Below are positions 31,002 through 35,876 of a DNA stretch of 35,876 nt, one piece after another. The stretch spans positions 1 through 35,876 of the forward strand of contig JADHWH010000014.1 in NCBI GenBank assembly GCA_016783555.1, written 5' to 3'. Every line of letters starts with the position of its first letter. The stretch's first letter is position 1. Under the pieces are notes generated by a model, which was given only the letters and a program-made list of their open reading frames with translations, made no database searches and was not told the DNA's origin. Source of the DNA: Candidatus Omnitrophota bacterium (lineage in GTDB: Bacteria > Omnitrophota > Gorgyraeia > JABMRJ01). The position numbers were made by a program, and so were the translations under genes.

Positions 31002-32533
31002 TAGAGAAGATTCTGGGAAGCGTCTTTTGCTCATACGCCCAAAAGAGATTCCGGCAAATCCAGGAGACCTACACCAGCCCTCTCGACTTGCAGGAAAGGA
31101 ACCTGAAAAAGATCCTGCAAAAATCCAAAGAGACAGTCTTCGGAAGAAAATTTGATTTCAAAAGCATAAAATCGATAGCAGACTACCAAAAAAGAATTCC
31201 CCTGACGTCTTATGAGAAGATGAAGCCCTGGGTAGACGGCTGCCTTGAAGGAAAGCCCGACTATATCTGGCCGGGAAGGATAAAATATTTTGCCCTGACC
31301 TCCGGAACGACTTCGGGTTCAAGCAAATATATACCGGTCTCATCAGATGTAATAAGAGAGAATAAGAAAGCAGCCTTGGATTCTATTCTTTTCTATCTTG
31401 CGAACACAAAAGATAGAAGCCTTTTTAACGGCAAGATATTGTTTTTAGGCGGGTCAACCTCCCTTAAGAGTATGCCAAACGGCCTCCGCGCGGGCGATAT
31501 GAGCGGTATCCTCTCTAAGTTTACACCTTTTTACATATCAAGCTGCCAGGAACCGCGCAGGGATTTAATCATTCTGTCTGATTGGGAAGAGAAGGTAAAA
31601 AGGGTTATTGAAGATGTAAGGAAGAAGGATGTAAGGCTGATCTGCGGTTTACCGCCGTGGCTTTTGGTCTTTTTTGACCACCTGCTTGAGAGGGAAGGAA
31701 AGAGGCACGTCTCCGAGATATGGCCGAACCTTTCATTGTTCATATACGGGGGGCTCGACTTCTCGCCGTATAGGAAACTCATGAAGGATATAATAGGAAA
31801 GGATATCTATTATATGGAGACGTATTTTGCATCCGAGGCCTTCATGGGCATACAGGATATACCTTCTTCAGAGGACGCGCACGAAAGAGGGATTCTTTTG
31901 ATGCTCGATTACGGCATATTCTACGAATTTATAGAGGCAGAGGATGTCACAAAAGATAATCCGAGAAGGTATACGGTTTCAGATGTCAAGACAGATGTTA
32001 ATTACGCGATAGCGGTAACCAATGTAAACGGCCTATACAGCTATCTTATAGGCGATACGGTAAAATTTGTGTCGAGGGCCCCTTTAAGGATTAGAGTGAC
32101 GGGCAGGATAGAGGATTTTTTAAGCGTCGCGGGGGAACACGTGATAGATGAGGAGATAGAGTACGCTATAAGCCAGGCGGTCTTGCGCCAAGGGGGTATC
32201 GTGAGCAACTATACGGTAGCTCCGTATTATCCCCCACATAAAAAGGGCCGTCCGGGACACCAGTGGCTGATAGAATTCTTGGAGCTGCCGCAGGACCTAA
32301 ATAAATTTGCCGAGGCTATAGACAGGGTGCTATGCGACAAGAATGATGACTATAGGGAGCACAGAAGAAGAGACTTTTGTATGTCCGCCCCTTCTATATA
32401 TAAACTGAAGGAAGGGACATTCTATAAGTGGCACAAAAAAAGAGACCAGCTGGGCGGCCAGCATAAGACACCGCATCTTAGGAACAACAGGTCCATCGCA
32501 AAAGAACTTATAGAACTCGATAGCGGCTTGTAA
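30998..32533 (+). CDS. GH3-family acyl-adenylating amido synthetase-like protein
   Basis: 511 residues from the ATG at 30998. The GH3 (plant auxin-responsive) pattern is seen in ALTSGTTSGSSKYIPVSSDV (ATP-phosphate loop), METYFASEAFMGIQDI, YSYLIGDTVKFVS and RIRVTGRIEDFLSVAGEHV, with the C-terminal cap ending in KEGTFYKWHKKRDQLGGQHK. Plant GH3 enzymes adenylate carboxylic acids and join them to amino acids; bacterial members are largely unassigned. The coupled alpha/beta hydrolase could remove or supply the acyl group. Amide synthesis is inferred from family, and neither acid nor amine is known. Confidence 0.88.
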   Translation: MIEKILGSVFCSYAQKRFRQIQETYTSPLDLQERNLKKILQKSKETVFGRKFDFKSIKSIADYQKRIPLTSYEKMKPWVDGCLEGKPDYIWPGRIKYFALTSGTTSGSSKYIPVSSDVIRENKKAALDSILFYLANTKDRSLFNGKILFLGGSTSLKSMPNGLRAGDMSGILSKFTPFYISSCQEPRRDLIILSDWEEKVKRVIEDVRKKDVRLICGLPPWLLVFFDHLLEREGKRHVSEIWPNLSLFIYGGLDFSPYRKLMKDIIGKDIYYMETYFASEAFMGIQDIPSSEDAHERGILLMLDYGIFYEFIEAEDVTKDNPRRYTVSDVKTDVNYAIAVTNVNGLYSYLIGDTVKFVSRAPLRIRVTGRIEDFLSVAGEHVIDEEIEYAISQAVLRQGGIVSNYTVAPYYPPHKKGRPGHQWLIEFLELPQDLNKFAEAIDRVLCDKNDDYREHRRRDFCMSAPSIYKLKEGTFYKWHKKRDQLGGQHKTPHLRNNRSIAKELIELDSGL

Positions 32534-32556
32534 TAGATTTTTATTTGTTATATAAT
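32528..32556 (+). promoter_or_regulatory. Promoter giving a leaderless Na/Pi cotransporter mRNA
   Basis: TTGTAA (32528-32533), 17-bp spacer, perfect TATAAT (32551-32556). The ATG lies eight bases after the -10 box, so the transcript would begin at or one or two bases before the start codon. No Shine-Dalgarno is present. Confidence 0.75.
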
Positions 32557-32564
32557 AAGCCAAT

Positions 32565-33695
32565 ATGAAGCTTAATGATATTGTAAGAAAGATTGCAAAG
32601 ACCCTAAACATACTTCTGCTTTTATATCTATTTTTGGTCAGCATAGCCCTCTTAAGCGCCTCTTTTAAGACATTCGGAAGCGATTTTGCAAATAGACTTA
32701 TACAGACTACATCCAATCCTTTTGTCGGGCTATTCATAGGGATATTGACAACCAGCATTATCCAGAGTTCGTCTACCACGACTTCGATGATAGTAGGTTT
32801 TGTGGCATCAGGGATGTTGACTATAGAGAATGCCATTCCTATGGTTATGGGCGCGAATATAGGGACTACCGTTACAAATACCCTTGTCTCTTTAGGCCAT
32901 ATTACCAGGAAAGAAGAGTTTAAAAGGGCCATGTCATGTTCTTCCGTTCACGATCTTTTTAATGTATTCACTGTTTTAGTCTTATTTCCCCTGGAATTGA
33001 CCACGGGATATTTAAGGCGCACCGCAGGAATCTTGGCAAATATTTTCGGGCAATGCGGCGGCATAAAGGTGATGAATCCCATAAAGGCTGTTATAAAACC
33101 GGCCGTGCATTTAGTAAAGCATCTATTGGAGGATGTATCAGGATTATCTACGGCCGCAACCGGAGTATTAATGCTTATCCTGGCATTAATATTATTGTTT
33201 ACGACGCTGTTTTTTATAGTGAAAATTATGAAGTCAAGCACAGCAAAGAGGGCGGAGATAATATTTGGTAAGATCTTGGGAAGAAGTGGTCTTATCGCTA
33301 TCTTTGCGGGTCTTATATTTACGGCTATAGTCCAGTCTAGTTCCATTACTACATCTATATTGGTTCCTATTGTGGCGTCCGGCATAACTACGGTCGAGGC
33401 CGTACTTCCTATAACAATGGGGGCGAATCTAGGTACTACCGTAACCGCCATGCTCGCGGCATTAACCGGGAATATGGCAGGCATAACCATAGCTTTTGCC
33501 CATCTTTTGTTTAATGCCACAGGGGTTATTTTAGTTTATAATATCGCGGTATTAAGAAGATGCATTATTCTGGCTTCAAAAAAAGTTGCTGCGCTTTGTG
33601 CGGAACGCAGGATTTTAGCTTTTGTATATGTAGGAATTATTTTTTATGTTTTGCCGACTTTATTTATATTCATGTCTAAATTTTTTGGCAAATAA
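32565..33695 (+). CDS. Na+/phosphate cotransporter (NptA/PNaS family)
   Basis: 376 residues, about eight to nine membrane helices. The two inverted-repeat QSSS signatures of the family are IQSSSTTTSMIVGFVASGML...IPMVMGANIGTTVTN (near residue 67) and VQSSSITTSILVPIVASGIT...LPITMGANLGTTVTAM (near residue 256), each with the GANxGTTxT segment. These line the Na+ and phosphate sites. Many bacterial members carry a C-terminal PhoU domain; here the PhoU-like protein is a separate gene 16 bp downstream. The mRNA is probably leaderless. Confidence 0.92.
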   Translation: MKLNDIVRKIAKTLNILLLLYLFLVSIALLSASFKTFGSDFANRLIQTTSNPFVGLFIGILTTSIIQSSSTTTSMIVGFVASGMLTIENAIPMVMGANIGTTVTNTLVSLGHITRKEEFKRAMSCSSVHDLFNVFTVLVLFPLELTTGYLRRTAGILANIFGQCGGIKVMNPIKAVIKPAVHLVKHLLEDVSGLSTAATGVLMLILALILLFTTLFFIVKIMKSSTAKRAEIIFGKILGRSGLIAIFAGLIFTAIVQSSSITTSILVPIVASGITTVEAVLPITMGANLGTTVTAMLAALTGNMAGITIAFAHLLFNATGVILVYNIAVLRRCIILASKKVAALCAERRILAFVYVGIIFYVLPTLFIFMSKFFGK

Positions 33696-33711
33696 GACAA
33701 AGGAGGCAGCT

Positions 33712-34392
33712 ATGTTTAAAAACCTATTGGATTTCTGGAAAGGGAAGGATTTTCTGACAAACGTCCTGGAGGAGTTCGGGAGTATGCTTAAAGACTCACA
33801 GGAGATGTTTAGCATGGTCTGCCGGAATCTATTGGAAAATAAGAGCATCCCCGGGCTGGAAGATAAGATTTACAACGTGGATAAGAAGATCAATCTCTTA
33901 GAGAAAGACATAAGAAAGAGGATTATCGCGCATCTCTCTATACAGCCCAGCGTTGATGTGCCCATGAGTCTACTTCTGATGAGCGTGGTAAAAGACGCCG
34001 AAAGGCTTGGCGATTATGCGAAGAATCTTTATGAGGTATCCCGCCTGACAAAGAAGCCCTTGGATATGGGAATATTCTCCAGGCTTTTTAATGAGATGGA
34101 TAAGGTGATTATAAAGATGTTCGAAAATACGAAGAAGGCGTTTATAGAGTCGGACGAAGAGATAGCCAGAAGTATATGGCGGACAGAAAGAGGCGTCGTA
34201 AAGAAGTGCGACGCTATTATAGAGGATGTGGCAAAGAGCGATTTTAGCGCGAATCAGGCCGTTACATTTACCCTTATAGCCAGGTACTTTAAAAGGACGG
34301 CCGCGCACCTTACCAATATAGCGACGTCCGTGATACTGCCCGTTTCCGAACTCGATTTCTTTGACGAGAAAAGGAGAAAGAGAAGTGAATAA
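33712..34392 (+). CDS. PhoU-like protein
   Basis: 226 residues from the ATG at 33712 (AAAGGAGG seven bases upstream); a longer open frame overlapping the transporter is rejected. All-helical, with the PhoU three-helix pattern twice: LEDKIYNVDKKINLLEKDIRKRIIAHL with SVVKDAERLGDYAKNLYEV (the E/D-x-x-R-x-x-D metal motif), and EIARSIWRTERGVVKKCDAII with ARYFKRTAAHLTNIATSVI. PhoU proteins bind metal clusters and hold phosphate uptake in check; in PNaS systems they are often fused to the transporter. It likely regulates the adjacent Na/Pi cotransporter. The start of the lipoprotein gene overlaps its end by eight bases. Confidence 0.88.
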   Translation: MFKNLLDFWKGKDFLTNVLEEFGSMLKDSQEMFSMVCRNLLENKSIPGLEDKIYNVDKKINLLEKDIRKRIIAHLSIQPSVDVPMSLLLMSVVKDAERLGDYAKNLYEVSRLTKKPLDMGIFSRLFNEMDKVIIKMFENTKKAFIESDEEIARSIWRTERGVVKKCDAIIEDVAKSDFSANQAVTFTLIARYFKRTAAHLTNIATSVILPVSELDFFDEKRRKRSE

Positions 34393-34741
34393 GAGAAGGA
34401 GTATACTGGCGGTATTTTTGATTGTGAGCATGGTCTTTTTAAACGGCTGCATCAAAAGAAACCTGCATATAAAATCAAATCCTCCCGACGCAAAAGTCTA
34501 TTTTAACGAAGAGTATATAGGGGATACGCCCTTAGATCACGACTTTATTTACTACGCCGTTCACAGGATAAAACTGGAAAGAGAAGATTACGAGCCATTC
34601 GAGGCGTTCGTGAACATAGAGCCGCCGGTCTACTGCTGGTTTCCCATAGATTTCTTCTTTGAACTGCTGCCCTATACCTTCTGGCATAAGGAAGAAGTAA
34701 GTTATACCCTCACCCCCTTTACCAAAACAGGAATGGAATGA
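34385..34741 (+). CDS. PEGA-domain lipoprotein
   Basis: 118 residues from a GTG at 34385 (AAGGAG ten bases upstream). The N-terminus RRSILAVFLIVSMVFLNGC is a lipoprotein signal with the lipobox LNGC, so the protein is anchored at Cys about residue 20. The PEGA-like domain LHIKSNPPDAKVYFNEEYIGDTPLDHDF...HRIKLEREDYEPF follows, a beta-rich surface module. The C-terminal part (PPVYCWFPIDFFFELLPYTFW) is aromatic. Likely periplasmic or outer-membrane associated; role unknown. It overlaps phoU and, by four bases, the next gene. Confidence 0.85.
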   Translation: MNKRRSILAVFLIVSMVFLNGCIKRNLHIKSNPPDAKVYFNEEYIGDTPLDHDFIYYAVHRIKLEREDYEPFEAFVNIEPPVYCWFPIDFFFELLPYTFWHKEEVSYTLTPFTKTGME

Positions 34742-35454
34742 TGAATGGCGAAGCAATAACCCTATATATTACCGCAGCATCAATAGGTTTCCTACACACG
34801 TTATTTGGTCCTGACCACTATCTCCCATTTATTGTAATGAGTCGGGCGAGAAGGTGGTCTTTACTAAAGACAGGGCTTATCACTTTTATCTGCGGCCTGG
34901 GCCATATAACGAGTTCCGTTTTTTTCGGAATCGCGGGAGTTATCCTTGGTATCGCCGTAATGAGATTGGAGGCCCTGGAAGCGGTGCGTGGAAATTTGGC
35001 AGGATGGGCCCTGATTGGATTCGGCCTTGCCTACTTTATCTGGGGGCTGCGCAGCGCCTTAAGAAGACATCCTCATAGGCACTCCCACGCCCATTTAAAT
35101 ACGAACAAACATTCGCATCTTCATGGACATATAAATGAACATGCCCATATTCATGATAAGAGCGGTAAAAGAAACATTACCCCGTGGGTTCTCTTTACCA
35201 TTTTTGTCCTTGGTCCCTGCGAACCTTTGATACCTATATTGATGTACCCCGCAGCAAAGAATAGCGTCATAGATTTAGTAGGCGTAACGCTTACTTTTGG
35301 CGCGGTAACAATTATGACCATGCTTGGCATGGTGATTATTCTATCTTTAGGGATAAACTTTATCCCTTTGGGCAGACTTGAGCGCTATACCCATGCCTTG
35401 GCAGGCGCCGCAATTCTTTTATGCGGAGCGGCTATCCAGTTTCTCGGATTGTAA
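34738..35454 (+). CDS. UreH-like/TauE-SafE-type membrane transporter with His-rich loop
   Basis: 238 residues with six or seven helices. The N-terminal IGFLHTLFGPDHYLPFIVMSRARRWSLLKTG resembles the H-x4-DH metal motif of UreH/NicO/NiCoT-type transporters. A cytosolic or periplasmic loop, residues ~110-140, contains over a dozen His (HPHRHSHAHL, HSHLHGHINEHAHIHD), a common metal-sensing or metal-holding device for Ni or Co. A second conserved segment is ILGPCEPLIPILMYPA with a Pro/Cys pair. Nickel, cobalt or zinc export or import is the best guess. It overlaps the lipoprotein stop. Confidence 0.85.
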   Translation: MMNGEAITLYITAASIGFLHTLFGPDHYLPFIVMSRARRWSLLKTGLITFICGLGHITSSVFFGIAGVILGIAVMRLEALEAVRGNLAGWALIGFGLAYFIWGLRSALRRHPHRHSHAHLNTNKHSHLHGHINEHAHIHDKSGKRNITPWVLFTIFVLGPCEPLIPILMYPAAKNSVIDLVGVTLTFGAVTIMTMLGMVIILSLGINFIPLGRLERYTHALAGAAILLCGAAIQFLGL

Positions 35455-35480
35455 TTTTGCGTTTAGAAGAGGGGGATGCG

Positions 35481-35840
35481 ATGAATATAATGATTTATAT
35501 CTCGATAGGGTTGTTAGCCGGTTTAGTCGGGGGTTTATTCGGTCTCGGCGGAGGGATAATCTTGGTGCCGGCATTGGTCTATCTTGTGGGATTGACGCAG
35601 CATCAGGCCCAAGGGACGGCCTTAGCGGCTATGGTGCCGCCTATTACTTTGCTGGCGGCGATGAGGTACTATTATGCCGGCAACGTAAAAATTCAGCTGG
35701 CGATGTTTGCATGTATAGGATTTATCGCAGGCGGGCTGTTAGGGGCCCATATAGTCCAGGGCCTGCCGGCTCTGGTGCTTAAGAGACTCTTCGGCTGCGT
35801 TATGCTGTTTGTCGCTGTAAGGATGATCTTAGGGAGATGA
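35481..35840 (+). CDS. Half-size TauE/SafE-family permease
   Basis: 119 residues from the ATG at 35481 (GAGGGGG ahead). TauE/SafE signature: ISIGLLAGLVGGLFGLGGGIILVPAL, GTALAAMVPP and GFIAGGLLGAHIVQGLPALVLKRLFG. Full family members have two such repeats (about 250 residues); this has one, with about four helices, ending cleanly at MILGR. Either it pairs as a dimer or the other half is supplied by a neighbouring gene. The stop overlaps the next start (ATGA). Substrate could be sulfite, sulfonate or another anion. Confidence 0.88.
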   Translation: MNIMIYISIGLLAGLVGGLFGLGGGIILVPALVYLVGLTQHQAQGTALAAMVPPITLLAAMRYYYAGNVKIQLAMFACIGFIAGGLLGAHIVQGLPALVLKRLFGCVMLFVAVRMILGR

Positions 35841-35876
35841 TAAAGACATTTCTGATTTTTTCGGCGTTAATAACGG
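35837..35876 (+). CDS. Start of an exported or membrane protein gene, cut by the window edge
   Basis: ATG at 35837 overlaps the TauE/SafE stop by four bases (ATGA). The 13 visible codons (MIKTFLIFSALIT) have the look of a signal peptide or membrane helix. Nothing further can be said. Confidence 0.6.
   Translation, partial: MIKTFLIFSALIT

Overview
The window is a gene-dense stretch of a bacterial chromosome. Several things point to Candidatus Omnitrophota or a close relative in the PVC-like/candidate-phylum space, but this is inference without a search. The genes are short and overlapping with ATGA junctions, the proteins are rich in Lys, Ile and Arg, and a DUF5752 gene sits between otsB and a treT-like gene. 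There are also CxxC-x17-CxxC micro-zinc-ribbon proteins and many palindromic intergenic repeats. No phage, plasmid, CRISPR or transposase gene is visible.

Left half (1-16.5 kb), nearly all on the minus strand: a large EF-hand/membrane protein cut by the window edge, a short pyruvate kinase, three small basic or zinc-ribbon proteins, maf, a HI0933-family flavoprotein, a small membrane protein, a GGQ release-factor-like protein, a LOG-family protein, typA/bipA and a cold-shock gene with an attenuator-like leader. These are followed by a 978-residue exported protein combining a phage baseplate-J-like segment with CARDB-like repeats, then a GIY-YIG protein, an RlmL-like methyltransferase, an RluA-type pseudouridine synthase and a 27-residue basic protein.

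Middle (16.7-19.0 kb): a TrmH-type RNA methyltransferase overlaps an HD-domain protein whose HD motif reads ND. Next comes a minus-strand tRNA-Asn(GUU) gene split in its anticodon loop by a 363-nt group I intron. A broken copy of the tRNA 5' end lies just upstream of it and carries a hairpin element that also occurs at the intron's 5' end. A consensus promoter (TTGACA-N17-TATACT) reads through both.

Right half (19.0-35.9 kb), all on the plus strand: a long, tightly packed run encodes an MscS-type channel, beta-phosphoglucomutase-like HAD, GH65 disaccharide phosphorylase, GT4 glycosyltransferase, OtsA-like GT20, OtsB, DUF5752 protein, TreT-like GT4 and an ArsB/NhaD-type ion transporter. Read together this looks like an osmoadaptation unit: trehalose (or a related glucoside) made by two routes, recycled by phosphorolysis, with ion and turgor control alongside. 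After it come an acidic exported protein, a 47-residue basic protein, a translationally coupled alpha/beta hydrolase and GH3-family acyl-adenylating enzyme, a Na/Pi cotransporter with a leaderless-type promoter, a PhoU-like protein, a PEGA lipoprotein, a UreH-like His-rich metal transporter and a half-size TauE/SafE protein.

Repeats are the most unusual layer. A palindrome (core GGGCACCCTTAAGGGTGCCC) occurs six times in 13 kb, four times with an exact DnaA box (TTATCCACA) a few bases away. One further copy sits in a peripheral loop of the group I intron. A second hairpin family keeps its flanks constant while its stems change but stay self-complementary. All identifications come from reading the sequence and remembered family motifs; no search was run.
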